DNA of 64,000 nucleotides from Holothuria scabra (taxonomy: Eukaryota > Echinodermata > Holothuroidea > Aspidochirotida > Holothuriidae): NCBI GenBank assembly GCA_037179385.1, contig CM074181.1, positions 48,132,394 to 48,196,393 of the forward strand. The letters are read 5' to 3'. Below are positions 32,510-45,682 of this stretch, in pieces (the first letter of the stretch is position 1; every line of letters begins with the position of its first letter). The notes under the pieces were generated by a model that did not search any database, was not told where the DNA came from, and saw nothing but the letters and a program-made list of their open reading frames with translations. The position numbers were made by a program, and so were the translations under genes.

Positions 32510-33430
32510 TTTGCATCGGGTACCGGGTACCCGGGTACCCGACCAACGTTCTTGCTACCCGAGTAGAAAATTACTGCCCGGGTAGCGCTTTTCTATGAAA
32601 CAATTCCCGCGATGTGTGTTTCTAACATCCGCTCCTATACCATTTAACGAAACAGCATAGGCCTACGTACTACACTGTGCATAGCTCTTCTAGCTCCCTG
32701 CCCCGAAAAAAGGGCTTTGAGTAGCCAGTAGGACGTGACCGACAGAACCCAGCGCCCCATTTTTTTTCTTTCCTAAGTTTGCTCAAATATTAAAAAAAAA
32801 CAGAGCTTGTTTAGTGAAGTAAATCTGATATTTGTGGGTAAATGGTTTTTGTAAGGAGCATTACAAAATCGTGCTGCTAAATGGAAGAGTCTGTCCTTCA
32901 AATGAAACGATGTTATGGCGACTGAAACTCCTTTTGACTAGTTCACGGATTTCATTGTAAGCTTATACTTAACTCGTAGACGAAACTGGAAATTTGTCAC
33001 AACCTTTAACCTTTCTTGAAGAAAGATTTGTTCATTTGCGCTTATGTTGTAAAATAGATTTAAATGAAGGATTTTTTTTGGAGGGGTGGGGGTGGGGTTT
33101 AGGAGAACTTGACAAAATAGGGTATGTACTGGGTGACCTGCCTTTCAAGAACAAACGTTGAGTAGTTGAGGGAATGTCGAACCGATGGAAGTCTGTGGCT
33201 TTGGCTTTTTCTTGTTCGGAGTATCCACCGGAATTGGAGATCATTCCGAATTTTATTTTAGGACAGACTGAAGTTTATAGGGCTTTCATCTTTTATTTTA
33301 TGGATGAAGTCTCCCTCAACGAAATTGGATACTCCGTCGCGGAGGACCAGCCTTCCGCGAAGGGGGCTCAGTTCCTCCTGCCCGTCCTCCGGCTGCCAGT
33401 CCACCCTGGCCAGAATGTCTACGATTATAA
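32510..33430 (+). repeat. Diverged relative of the 24.4-25.9 kb element interior
   Basis: It begins near a GGGTACCCGGGTACCC palindromic tract (32,517-32,540). It contains, in the same order as the 24.4-25.9 kb copy, GACGAAACTGGAAATTTG, GCTTATGTTG, CTTTCAAGAACAAACG, GAGTATCCACCG and a GC-rich end with CAGCCTTCCGCGAAGGGG. Confidence 0.55.
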
Positions 33431-35440
33431 GCACATTAGAAACGACTGTGTGACAAAAAAATTGTAGGACTGGCCTTATACTTCAAAGCGACTCTTGTTT
33501 ACTGTGTGTGCGATACACAGACTGACAGAGGGTCAATCAAATTAAGTTGAAACGAATTCCCTGCAGTCAAGTGGGTTTGTTCTTAATGAATATAATACCA
33601 GTCCCATAATAGTGGCACTGAAATGTTATAAACCGGGTTGGGATAGTAGTGAAAACAGACGAACTGACAACAGGCTAGCAATTTCTCCAATGCCAGACTG
33701 TCTCAGGCCTCATATCAGCCTTACCTTGCCAGGGCAATTTAACATCCTGCAACGGGTCCGGCAATCTCCAACGCTTCGTCATTCCAACAACACCTCAACT
33801 GAAGCCAACCAACAAGGACTGCTGAAAAATTAATATAAATACTTTCCTGGAGTCACCATCTTAGACTGCAACTTAGCTCCCTCCCAATATAGGCCTATTA
33901 CAGATGTCTAGGACCCAAGAAATGGCTCGGAGGTTTCTCCGTCCCGTCTCGTTGGGGACTAGACTTACTTATGCTATACATGCCCAGAAAATTACTACCC
34001 CTGTTCGTTTGACTGCACCAGGAGTGTTTTGCTGTACCCTTCCAACCACGAATATTTAACTACAGCGGCGAACCATAAGCGCAAAGTCACACATTCACGA
34101 ATCGATTGTTTGTCACACATTGGTCCGACACCATAGGGTTCGAACGCGCTGAGGCAACTTGAACCCCAGTCCTCCACGGCGTGGCTCATTGGTTAAATTC
34201 TCATTTCTAAATTACTCACTAATGAAGTAGCAAACGGGGACAATACTGGATCCGAAGTATCAGAGAATAACCTCAGTTCAACAACTAGCACTGTGCAGGC
34301 ATACTAGTTATACGGTAATTACTCGCCTGAAAATTCTTGGAACTCGTATAACCCATCCCGGCTATACTCTAACCTAACAGGCATTTTCCTACTTAGCAGG
34401 CTGTACGGCATATTCCTTTCAGTCATATCCCTGAAGCTGAGAAAACCACCGTCCGCTCCGCGGGGTAAACAGGCATATGCACACAACGTAGCAATTAGGC
34501 CTATATATTATGCCGATTCGATCAACCTTGGCACATATGCTATGTATTGCCATCAGATTTTGGCAAAAACCTTCCCTCATTTCATCTTTGTAGGTGCTGG
34601 TGAGGTGTAAGGAAAATCACTTTAAACGGGCGCAGTCTTGCAATATCCGGTGATATGGGGATGTGAGATGTGTTTTGGGGGCCCACCAAAAATCCCAAAA
34701 AGTCCTGGAGGGTCCTCTCCAATAATTCTGGCATTCCGCCTAGATAGTCTGAATGGACTAGTAAGAGGAGCTGTCTTACTCTTCCTACAATTTCTAGTAG
34801 AGTGAGCGGATGACGACCACAATAAACTTTAAATTTGTTATATAACCTGTGTGGACTGGCCTTGATGATAATTACACATTTTATTTATAGATTGTACATT
34901 ACAAATTAATTATGTCCACTGCATACCTAGAATGATAAATTTGCCCCACTGCTTTTACAGCCAGGAAGGGGCTTGTACAGGTCATCTCCGTACAAAAGTG
35001 AGCCCACAAAGGGAATCCCATGTTAACAACTGTTCTGTGGGGATTATATATAAACACCGCATAGCCTAGTATCCCTCATGCATGTGCATGTGCTTCCGGG
35101 TAGAGACTACCGACGATTACCCAAATATTAGCACATATTGGTTTGCTATTTGCAGCAGGGTCAAATGACCATCATAGTGACCAGGCGTCTGTAGATGTCA
35201 GACACTAAGACCATCAGCAGTCGCCACAAACTTGTTTTGAAACAACGGCCAAATCTCACAAATTCTTAACTTTAGTCTCTTCCAACCCACCAAACAAAGA
35301 ACGTTTTTTTTATTATTATTGTTTTCTAAGGATCACTGCGTGATCCATTTTTAGAACAGTGACAGCTACAGACTTATTTCCATTGCCATGATTGCTATTG
35401 CCATTGGTGAAACGGTGAAAAACGGAGACTATAAAACATT
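33431..35440. other. Non-coding stretch; possible SINE-like promoter at 34.1-34.2 kb
   Basis: GCGTGGCTCATTGGTTAA near 34,180 resembles a tRNA-type A box, but no matching B box follows at the right distance. A copy of the AGCAGTCGCCACAAAC repeat is at 35,208-35,285. No coding exon was recognised. Confidence 0.35.
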
Positions 35441-35469
35441 TTTTTTATGAAATTTTATCACAGTTAGTT

Positions 35470-35725
35470 AACCTGTATGGGTCCCATATGGATAAACCCA
35501 CATGGGCCCATCTAATTTTGCCCCCAAGGCTAATAAAGGTCCCATTTGGGTAGCCCATATGCATGAGTGGTATTATTCGGAGCTGACCCATCTTTTCCCC
35601 GCATATCAGTTTTTTATGTCTGGGTCACTGTGAACTAGTCCATATGGACCCCGCCTTAGTAACCCCGGTGCAAAGTCATATCGCCCTCAAGCCCAAGAAA
35701 TAGGTCCCATGTGAGAATGTTTCCT
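35470..35725. repeat. Cluster of palindromic CCCATATGGG-type words
   Basis: GGGTCCCATATGG, ACCCACATGGGCCC, GGTCCCATTTGGGT, GCCCATATGC, CCATATGGACCCC and GGTCCCATGTGAG occur within 260 bp in both orientations. The layout resembles the word-rich MITE at 3075-3710. Confidence 0.45.
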
Positions 35726-36559
35726 GGGACTATACAGTTTAAAAACCCGTTCAGTGTTTGCTGGGAAGTATTATCAGGGTTCGGGGCTTAACTTGCACCA
35801 AACAACGGTTGCTACTCATGAAACTGTTTATTTTGCTGACGAAGTATCCTTGCATGAGCCTCTTATCTGAGGAAGTGATTCCTGGAAATAATGTTAGTAA
35901 TGGACTCGGACATCCATAGTCTGGGTCTCTTGTACCAAGTACCTTTGAAGTTGTCCTAGATTACTATTGATAGCCGAGTGTTTTTCTTTCTCTCTTTCTT
36001 TCTTTTTTTTTTTTTTTTTACATTCATCACTCCCACGGAGTTGCAACAGACTCCCTGATCCATAGGCCTATAACCGCGGTACATGATCAATATCACTACC
36101 ATCATGTTATTGAATGGGTGGCCAATGCAAGTTTGATGCTGTACCGTACTTTGACACCAACAACATACACTGGTTATTGCGGCATGTAGTCGACTCTGCT
36201 CTGTGCTGGGAGATTGAACTTTTGCTATGTTTACAAATTGCTATTCTGATTACGCAATCGCGATGACCAAGAGCACAATTGGTTACGTGTGATGTCACTG
36301 TGGAAATTACTTCGACCAGAGTATTCCATTGAAATAAGTAAGTTCTTTCACGTTTCCATAACTCCTAGCGATTGAATAACAGCACAATTATTCCCCCGTC
36401 CATTACATCACTATGCATCAGATGAAGAGTTTAAGTTATTCACATGATTCCACTTTAATGAGACAACATTACAGAAAGTCACGTTTACAATTTGAATATT
36501 AGTCCCTCTTGAGTGAATGGTATCATCTAAAAGTATTGTTTTGGTTTTGATATCTCCAG

Positions 36560-36724
36560 CCAGATAAGACGGACGTATATGCGTAAGTAGGTACTACGTA
36601 CATACATTGAAACGTACGTACAAATTGCGCAGGCAACTTCAGTGTATATTATGCTGGGCGGACTTCTTCAGTGCTTGGAGAACTGGTTTTCACTCCGATT
36701 GTTTTAGCTTCAAAATTTATCAAA
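36560..36724 (+). promoter_or_regulatory. UBE2H: UBE2H 5' flank / 5'UTR region
   Basis: This is the sequence immediately upstream of the UBE2H start. It contains more CpG than its surroundings (ACGTACG words, GCGCAGG, GGGCGGAC) and a TATA-like GTGTATATTATG near 36,642. No transcription start can be fixed from sequence. The region is named by position, not by a proven promoter signature. Confidence 0.4.
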
Positions 36725-36777
36725 ATGTCTTCACCGCCGCCTACGAAAAGGCGAATGGATACTGATGTCGTCAAGTT
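36725..36777 (+). CDS. UBE2H: UBE2H-like E2 ubiquitin-conjugating enzyme, coding exon 1
   Basis: The exon starts ATG and encodes MSSPPPTKRRMDTDVVKL, with the last codon split. It ends at a GTATCC donor. The KRRMDTDVVKL stretch is the signature N-terminus of UBE2H (UBCH2/yeast Ubc8). The enzyme takes ubiquitin from E1 and, in animals, serves the CTLH/GID E3 ligase; its yeast counterpart acts in glucose-induced degradation of gluconeogenic enzymes. Two bases (TT) of the Leu codon remain for the next exon, whose first base completes TTA. Four exons found here cover about the first 82 residues. The remaining UBC fold, with the catalytic Cys and the acidic C-terminal tail, lies downstream of the window. 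Confidence 0.95.
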
Positions 36778-36957
36778 GTATCCTTTGTCGTGTTTGAAAT
36801 TATTTGGTTGTTAAAATGATGATGAAATTCGGACGTATCGTTACGTCTGTTCACTAAGACTTATCTGTTGTGTGCACTATTTCCTACATCCTGTGTATGT
36901 GTACGAATGATTAGCCGAACAGCTGATTTGGCTGGGATTCAAGTTTAGGCCACGAAA

Positions 36958-37116
36958 TATAGCCTGTTAGCCTAGGCTAGGTTTAGGCTAGGCTAGATGT
37001 TGGGCCAGAATACTTACTGGAACTCGTTGTTATCGAATGCCGATGCCTAAGTTTGGAGACTGGATGGAAAATACAGCTTTATCATTTTTTTTATCTAGGC
37101 TAGGCCATTCGACTAC
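36958..37116 (+). repeat. TAGGCTAGGC-type short repeat cluster
   Basis: CCTAGGCTAGGTTTAGGC then TAGGCTAGATG, and again TCTAGGCTAGGCC about 90 bp later. These are degenerate AGGCT repeats about 180 bp past the exon 1 donor. Confidence 0.6.
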
Positions 37117-37825
37117 AGCAAATTCAAGAATTATTTTCTTTCATTAGCCGACTCCAAGGACCAAGTCCTACAAATCCTACAAATATAGGCGCTAGGCTGC
37201 AGTCAGTTTGAAAAATATAATTCCAAAAACATTTCTATGTTATTTTTCCTACATTCAGCAAGGCTATGGAATGATTGTGTTTTGGCACCAGTGTTTACAC
37301 CGCACTGTTCAAGAGACAAACACGCACAGGCTTCTTGCTTTCCAGAATGCGTGGAGCCCAATATTACTGACTAACACCAGTTTGAAAATATTCAAAATAA
37401 TACAGAATTTTTCGTTTTTCATTTCCATGCTCATAATATTTACACTGACAATGGAAGGGGATGTAGGACGGAAAATATTTGCCAGGGTACAAATGCAGAA
37501 TATCCCCCAAATGCGTACTTCCACTTCCGAGCCGGCCCCCAGGCTTCATGGGCTGCTCCTTCTGCCACCTCACTTTGACATCAGATCCACGGAGCCACTC
37601 CAAGATAGACAAGTTGGACTTGAATAGTTTTGCCCTTCAAACCCAATCTGGGTTTTAGAATATTTTTGCCCTACTTGTATATTCTACAGTGGTTGTGAAG
37701 TTGGGGATGACATTGAAACCATACATTTTAAAGGGGTACAGCTTGGGAGTTGCAGGGTATTCTGCAATTACTGCATTGCCAATTCAAACGACAGAGTAAA
37801 TTTAGAGTGCTTTCACGCTTGAGAG

Positions 37826-38080
37826 TTAAAGGGGAAGTTTAAGCAAAAATTGAATTTTCACAGGTGAAAGAGAAAAAAAACTAATCAGTGTGGTGAAAGT
37901 TCCATTCAGGGTGGATATGTATTTCTTGAGATATGAGTAAATAAAGTAAGAAGTTGTTTTCCAAAGTAAGCTTGAAGGCAGCAGAGCTTATATCACTTCC
38001 TCACATTGACAAGGAGTGCTTTCTTTCCCTTTTTTTTTCAGACTGTTGTATTGACCTTGATGTAGGGTTTCACGGTACCA
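37826..38080 (+). repeat. Dispersed repeat, copy 1 (pair with 45.68 kb)
   Basis: TTAAAGGGGAAGTTTAAGCAAAAATTGAATTTTCA, GTGTGGTGAAAGTTCCATTCA, CTTGAGATATGAG, TCACTTCCTCACATTG and TTTTTCAGACTGTTGTATTGACCTTGA occur in the same order at 45,683-45,935. The recurrence, with several conserved blocks, shows a mobile or duplicated element of about 250 bp. Confidence 0.7.
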
Positions 38081-38989
38081 CTGATAATTGGTACAGCCAG
38101 TACCGCCACAAATGGTACCGGTAATACCGTAGTACTGGTACCAGAAGAGTAAAAAAGTAGGATTTTTATCACATGCAAAATATTCATAAAAATACCATGC
38201 ATTGACATGAGTGAAGCCTTCTGATAATCCCTGCCTCCTGTTTCACTATTTCTCATAACATTTAGTCACCCCACACTCAACAAATCAGTAAACAAACCTC
38301 TCTGCAAATTAGCGTCCGATGAATACGGGATAGACAATAAATCGGTGCTGCACAGCAATTCCGAACCCCCGGAGCTAGACCCTACAAGATGACAAGAGCA
38401 CTCAGGATTGTAATGAAGATTGCAAAAATAATGGCAATCGCCCTCCCAAAGTATAACCCAAAAGTTATTAAGTAGGACTTTACAAAAAATATTTCCATAA
38501 AATATTGATTCATCAAGTTTTCTTCCCGCCGTGTTTTCACTAGCGAAACTATCAAAAATCAAAAGTGCCTCATGATTGAATTAACAGAGTGCATCGTGCA
38601 GCAGTCCGTTGTACAATAACAAGTACTGTTCTTCAGTAGCTATCCATACAACAAAGCAAGTGAGTTGATCAGGTGAATACGTGTGCCGATGTTTTAAGTG
38701 GGATTTACTGTGTGTTCAGTCCCATTGCTTCACTGTGTTAATTTCTGAAAGAACATTAGTTGCATTCGTACGAAAGTTTTTCTTCCACAGACAGTGAGCG
38801 TTATGTAGCAGTCCCATTATATCACTGTGTTAGAATCAGAAATCATCGATGCAAAGTTTGTTTCAGAGCTTGCAATACTAAAATTCTTTGTCTGCTTACC
38901 TTGACAAATTGCTCACTCATATCATGTTGTGTGCTATCGGAATCAAAGTGAATTCAATCAACCAACGCATAGTGACTATTCTTAATTCT

Positions 38990-39490
38990 TAATACACCAT
39001 GTGAAAGCATTTGCTGATGAGCAGCGATCATTTGGGGTTGCACAGAATGTCGAAAGAAAGCAAGGTCCCTGTAAGTGTGGAAGGTACTAGTTCTGCCAAA
39101 GTAACTTTAAACGGCACTTCCTGAAATTCTTCAGGGGGATTTGTGACTGAAATGGTGCAAAATGAATTATCAAGTGAATGTTCCGGCGCATTTATGGAAT
39201 GGGTTTTTGCTTCATTTAAGTATTATTCTAATTCATATGCTTTATTTTTGAGAAAAGATTTTTACCTCACATTTAACTAACCGTGTCCGTCTAAATACAC
39301 AATGTGAAGGCATTTGTTGATGAGCAGGGATTGTCAGAGATTGCACAGAATGTAGAAAGAAAGCAAGTTCCTTTTTAATGTGGAGGGTACTAGTTCTGCG
39401 AAAGTAATGTTACACCGCAGTTTCCAAAATTCTTGGGGGAAATTTGTGACGGAAATGGTGCAAAATGATTATCAAGTGACTATTCCTATG
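38990..39490 (+). repeat. Direct duplication, ~200-bp copies ~300 bp apart
   Basis: About 38,990-39,185 and 39,292-39,490 share AATACAC(C/A)ATGTGAA, GATGAGCAG, TTGCACAGAATGT, GAAAGAAAGCAAG, GGTACTAGTTCTGC and GAAATGGTGCAAAATGA. Just upstream, 38,720-38,860 also holds a twofold CAGTCCCATT..TCACTGTGTTA repeat. Confidence 0.65.
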
Positions 39491-40564
39491 TTGTAATGTT
39501 TAGAGACATGGGGCATTTATCTTAAATCCTCCTTTTAATCTGGAGTCCTGGCAATCTGATCCAAATCAGATCTTCCTCTCCAGATCAGAGGTTTTGCTTT
39601 CACACTTGATCCTCTACAGTGAATCAAGCAATCAACAAACAGGGAGTGATGCAATAAACCAGGAGTATTAGTTTAACAGACCTACCGTACAGGTGCACCA
39701 CAAATCACTCTCCTCAGAAATGTGGTACTGTAGGTATATATATATATTTTGGTTTTTTTAACTTTAGTGATTTATATGGTCCCCAATTCTTCATCTAGAT
39801 ACAGTAGGTATACATACAGTAAAATTACACTCTTCACAGTGATTTGAGAGGCTGTACCCTCACCCAAATCTCACAAAACTGAACAGACCAGCTAATTCTC
39901 AACGTTCACATCATATCTCCTGCAGCACAGTCGTGTCGTTGGGTGTTCATAAACTGAAAACGTCCACGATACAAACGGAACAAAGCCAGACCACATTGTT
40001 AAACACCAAATCTATATCACACACGAAATTGGTACGAAATATATCAACAAATATTAACACTTATTTTGGCCATCTTTTTATAAGAATAAGCAGGATTTGT
40101 ACTTGCCCGACGGGCTTAGCTGACTAAAAGTGTACTTGCCTGCAGGAACATATTCAGCTAGCCCCAGGCTAGCGGGCATACACTAATTTTGAACCCTGAG
40201 ATACAGTAGTAGGAACATGGATGAGGTGATAAATTTGAATGGACAGTTCACCTAAAGGCTGTGCATTTTCCATTGATTCACTATACAATTCACCAATTTT
40301 ATTATTCTGCTGTAAACCAATCAGGGAAAATGACCGCATGTTTCAGCACAGAAACTAAATCAACATTTTGAAAGAGCCCCATCACTACATACACTGAAAG
40401 TGTAAGTCTAAAAATGACACTGTGAATGATGTGTGCTAATGTTTTGCATGTGAGAAAAATGTTTGTATTTTGGACAGACTTTATATGATCTTTTCACAAA
40501 ATGAACCCCAAATTTACTGGAATTTTTATTGGATTATTCCCACTCTCAGCCAACTGCTATTTTT

Positions 40565-42316
40565 GGTTCCTTGTGTAACAAAGGAACCTATGCAGTCACC
40601 TTGGCGTATGTATGTGTGTGTGTGTGTGTGTGTGTATGTGTGTGTGTGTGTGTATGTGATGGATTGGAATGCGAGGTATGTGGTGCGATAACTCAATAAC
40701 CGAGTGATCAATTTTTTTCAAAGTTGGTATGTATGTAGATGTTGTGGAGTAGATGTGCCCTATCGTTTTTGGTGGAGGTCAAAGGTCACTGGTGATCACC
40801 AGAGGCCAAAAACTGAATTTCTGTTAGTAGCTGTAACTCAGTATCCGTTGTTCAAGCAGTGGCATCATTTTAGGATAAGTTAGATTGGTAGGAGGTGAAA
40901 ATGTTGGTACATTAACCAAAATGATTGGAAAGGGTCAAAAGGTCAAAAAGTAATGTTTTATTGATATCTTGCCACTGAAACATTTTAGAGGGGTGGTGTA
41001 ATGGAGATTTGTGTTCGTCTAAGTGAAATGCACATGATGTCCCCCCCTTGACCTCACTTGACCTCATTTGACCTTTGTGACTTTTTTGTGACTTTTTTGT
41101 GACGTCAAGATTTGTCTTGATCAGACAAACCAAAAAGGCTATTACACTACCCTCCTACAATGTTCGTTACTTGAGTTACTGACATTTAAATGACAGGCTA
41201 GTGTGTACATGTAGGTCATGTGTAGGCCTATTGCAATGCCAGGTATGCGGTGCAATTACTCAATAACCAAGTAACATAGTGGAAATAATGGAAAGTTGTG
41301 TTCGTCTAAGTAAAGTGCACGTGAAGACTCTTTGGGTCTTTGTTCAATTGGTTTAAAAGTCCAGCTGAAGTTTAATGCCTTTAGACAAATGCAATGTATA
41401 AAAGAAAAGAAGAATTATAACCCCCTCTCAGTCTAAAAGCAGTTTAGTTAACAATCAGGACAGTAATGCAATTATTATTAAAAACACCCTTTTCCTCACA
41501 TACAGTATTGAATAAAGTTATTCACAGTGCAAGCTAAGATTCCAATTTCAATAGTAAAATATGAAAGCAGTTTCTCTTCTTTACCTCTGCTTTTACCCTA
41601 GGGACTACAATGCTGTTTCTAACACCCTCTTTAGGTTAAAAGGTCAAGTTGAAAGTCATTTATTAGATTCTACAGCGCTATGTTTGTTTCTTGGTCTTCT
41701 AGCCAAATTGTGAAGAAGAAATTGGTGGTAATAAATCACTATCGGGCTGCCTTTAGTAGCAGAATTGTGGGCTTTTTCCTTATTTTTGCTTTTCAGGCAA
41801 ACACATAGGGTAGTCTAAAGGACAACCATGACATAATTTCTAGTCATCCATCATAAATTTTGGTGGTCAGGAATGACCAGATGACTGTTAAATTTCTTTG
41901 GTGCAGAAGAGACTGTGTTTATTTAAAATCAGTTTTGATCTACTTTGACTGTATTTGACCTTTGTGACTTCTTTTTAAGGTCTGGATTTGAATTGTTGAG
42001 ATTGACCAAAAAGGCAATTAACTAACCTCCTATACTACCCCAAACTCAAGTAAATGACATTTTAGTGAAAGGTGATGAATGTATTTGTCGCATGGAAGTG
42101 GGCAGTGTGCAGTGTGATAATTTGAAAAGTTTAGTGTTCCATTTCTCTCAAACAGCAAGTGCTTGTATGATTTTGAAATTTAATGTGCCCCTATGTTTTT
42201 GGGTGATGGCCAAAAGTCATTGGGGTTAAAGGTGCAAATTATGCCTTACCTTGGGACTGCCTTAATACAATATCATCTTTAATGCAAGGAACCATAGTGC
42301 CCTTGGGCTCTTGTTT
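40565..42316 (+). mobile_element. Smaller relative of the satellite-bearing element
   Basis: The left end, GGTTCCTTG then AAAGGAACCTATG, forms a hairpin and is followed by a TG microsatellite (about 40,612-40,655). The right end is TGCAAGGAACCATAGTGCCC then TTGGGCTC, with a GCCC/GGGC hairpin. One clear monomer-like stretch (about 40,740-40,800) has GGAGTAGATG, GTTTTTGGTGGAGGTCAAAGGTCA. The phrases GGTATG(T/C)GGTGC..ACTCAATAACC (near 40,674 and 41,240) and TTTGACCTTTGTGACTT (near 41,067 and 41,957) show internal duplication. No coding capacity was seen. Confidence 0.65.
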
Positions 42317-45159
42317 CCAGATTGTGATGATTGAATGTAACATTGTCAGATACCGCCACTGACAATTTTTGAAACACTTTAGACATGACTGTTTTGATGC
42401 AGCCTTATGCAGTATTTAATAAATTTATGTACAACATGCACATGTTTGTCATAGTTGCATTCTTTACAGCTGTATTATCTTGTGATGCTGTGTATGCCCA
42501 CACATATCTGGAACAGTAACGTTTAAGTTTTACCTCAGTTCAATGCCATCATATTGCACTGTATGTAAATCTGCATGCAATTACATACTCTTTTACTAAA
42601 GTTTGCACTATTAAACACAGAAAGAATCTGTATGGAATAATTGACAAGTTTTTGTGGACATGTACATTATTTCAATGTACTGTTGGCCTACAGTACTGCT
42701 AATTTGCAAGTTGTCTGTGCATCCCTGCATTTTTAGTAATGGGTGAAACTAAAGCCCGATGATCAGAATCTGCAAGCAGAAAACAGTCATTGCAATAGAA
42801 TGCAAAATAATGGTATTTTTAACTATTTATGGTGGATGCCATATCTCAAGTTATGACTTGCATTGTGCCATGTCTCAAGTTATGACCAACAATTTCCTTA
42901 CGGTGGATCCCTTGACTTACAGTGTTTTATTTGGCTATTGGGAATACATGCCAGTCGGAAAACTTGCTTTGACAGATTGGTGTGGTCCCCAATTGTGCAT
43001 ACCCGCCAACTGAAGCAGCAAATCACAGACATACACTTGCTTGATGCGTACACCATACATGCTTGGATTACAATACTGTATGCACATAGGAACAAAAAGC
43101 AGGGCTGTACAGTAGGTGAACATTTTGGTGGAAGGTGGGTGTCTCACTTGTTTTGCCACCATTTTGTCTAGGAGTGAAGCTCATGCCAAAAGTCTTTGTA
43201 CCATAGTGCACCCAATACAGACTGGTAGATTCGAATGCTTGCAAAGTGTGTGAGAGATTTTGATACTGAGCAGGAAAATTGTGCAGCCATTGTTATCTAA
43301 GAAGAGCAAAACTATCCGTTAGCATGCAGCTGTCCAAGAAAACTTTGGCAAAATCTTACTCCCACAGTAGATTGCAAGAAATTGCCTTCCCAGTCATCTA
43401 TGGGGCATACTTTTCTGTAGGGCAAAGTTTTCATCTCACCAAGGCTGATGTTGAGGGACCTACATGCAAAATGTTCCAGCTAAACATGAATGCGCTCCAA
43501 CATGGAGGATTTGTGATGTTATTGCAAACCCTCTATTGCAAAGTCATTGGTTGTAGGATGTACAGTATTTTGGTCTTAATTTGAAGAAATTTGTTGGAAA
43601 CTTAACCTTTTATTGATGAGAGTTTCAGGCCTTTTATTAAGTACAGTAACAAATAATGGATATTGCCCTTAAAAAGTAGGGGTACATAGGAGGCATAAAT
43701 GTCTTTTGCCCCTTCCTCCTCCCTCCCCCCTCCCCCCCCCCCCATGTTTATTGATAGTGAATCTGTCTAGGCAGACAGACACACACACAGCTTTCATCTT
43801 CTGTATCACAACTCCCACTGCATCTTTGGAGGAATCACAATAGATCTTATCTTTTTTCATCAAGTTATTGTACAGCAATGTAGGAAGTGTATGAATTTAA
43901 TTAAGGTAAATTCTGCTCAGCAAACTTATTAAGGGCAGAGATGGGACTAGCAAATTAGGAACAAAAGATACCCTGTAGTAGTTGTGTACTTAAATTGCTA
44001 ATTATATCTCAGCCAAAGCTTGATTTATGAAGTGTAAGATGTAAGTAGGGATGGGGGCTAGGTTCCATATGGGGGTGGTAAGAATGATATGAAGCCCTTT
44101 CTGACCCTTGTTGGCAAGGGTGAGGAGTGACTGAGATGTGAAGAAAATGTATCTCTTCATCTTCGTGGCATTGTGAATAACCATTCACTTAAAGTGATAT
44201 GATTGTGTTGATGTAGGCCTGCCATACGGTAGGTTATTGCAAGTATTTGAAATTGTGTGAATTTGAGGTAGGCCAATATACACAAGGACCCGTCAGTATG
44301 GCCTATTGACTTTGAATTTTCACACAGTTATCTTTTTTGAAAGATACAGGTAGGACTAATGCCCCTCCAATATTTATTCCAATGCTCACCCCTGCCCACC
44401 CAAAAAGAACTACTGCATAGGCCTACCATTCTCCTTATGGACCAAGTTTGGGGCATTTTGGGCTGATTAGGGAGAACAAGCAGAACCATTAGAACTACTC
44501 CTCTAGCTGCTCCATGAATATATCCAAACTTGTGCCCATGCTATAAGAAACCTCATACAGTACTGTAGTACAAAATAAACCTTCATTTACAATTATCTCC
44601 AGATGTTCATGGGATAGCACAAAAAAAGTAGGAACCTGTAACTTTGTATTTTTGAAGAGAAGTCCAGGTGACTCCTGGATAGGTTATTCTTTGTAGCATC
44701 CAGTGGTAATATTTGAAGTCATCAGTTCTACAGTATTCAGGTCTTGGATTGTTAGTACTGTAACACTCTGCAGTAGCCAAATAACAGCTCAACATGTTAT
44801 AAGACTCATTCATGTTTACAAACAAATGATGCAGGGCTGCTTACCAGCAGAGTTAGTCTCAAGGTACACATACATTTCACAATGAAATGTGTATTCTAAT
44901 TCCTCAAGAAATAACTGCCTTCAATGGCAAAATAACTGCACACTCTAAACCTAACGTACTGTACATGCATACTGTACATTCCTGCACATGCTCTTTGCCA
45001 ATCAGTGCCAACCAGTGACGTAAGGATGAATGAATCTATTGGAGAGACATAGAAAGGGGAAATTGCCATCACTGCGACTTAAATTAGTATATCAGGCTGC
45101 CTTTTTTTTTCCTCAGTCAGGAAATTAAGTAACATCTCAGTTTACATATGCATTCGAAG

Positions 45160-45253
45160 TCCAGAGAGTTTTGCAGAGAAATAAGAAGAAATTTTATGAG
45201 ATTTAGCTGTTACTTCAAGAAAGGTTTTCGACAACTGCTCTTGCCCTTTAATT
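45160..45253 (-). repeat. AAAGGGCAAGAGCAGT repeat, minus-strand copy
   Basis: On the minus strand it reads TTAAAGGGCAAGAGCAGTTG, then GAAGTAACAGCTAAATCTCA, matching the family seen at 8085, 10,388 and 35,208. Confidence 0.55.
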
Positions 45254-45682
45254 ATGCAGACTTGAAATTGCATTATTTTCACATGTAATAAAATATAGAC
45301 CCTTCTCTAACCCCTACAGTATAGTAATATGTAAAAGTATCAGTAGAAATGGTAAGGACAGAAACCCACCACGCTGGTAACAATGGCAAGACACTAGGAG
45401 TGAATGGGTGGTGTTTTCATTGTCAAAGTAAATACTGTAACGAGTGTACTGTATTAGTGTAAAAGCTGACTCAGATTTGCTTTTTACCTTCTGAAGGACT
45501 TCTGGTTAAAGGCTGTGCCCCAAAATTTCTTCAGAAAATTCCAGTGCACACTTTTGCAGGTCTCTTCATGTTTGCTCCACAGTACTGTACAAATAGGCTA
45601 CCATGAATGTGTTTTTGAACATAAGTGTTACGTACAAACAATAGGTATTAACAGTAACTACTGTAATTGTTCTCCCTTTCAG

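Noticed and set aside
34130..34200. tRNA gene or SINE head near GCGTGGCTCATTGGTTAA
   Set aside because: The A-box-like word lacks a B box at the right distance, and no shared SINE body follows.
37208..37627. 139-aa + strand ORF as an alternative UBE2H or separate gene
   Set aside because: No recognisable domain, no splice context, and rival ORFs of 71 and 82 aa on the other strand over the same bases suggest chance openness.
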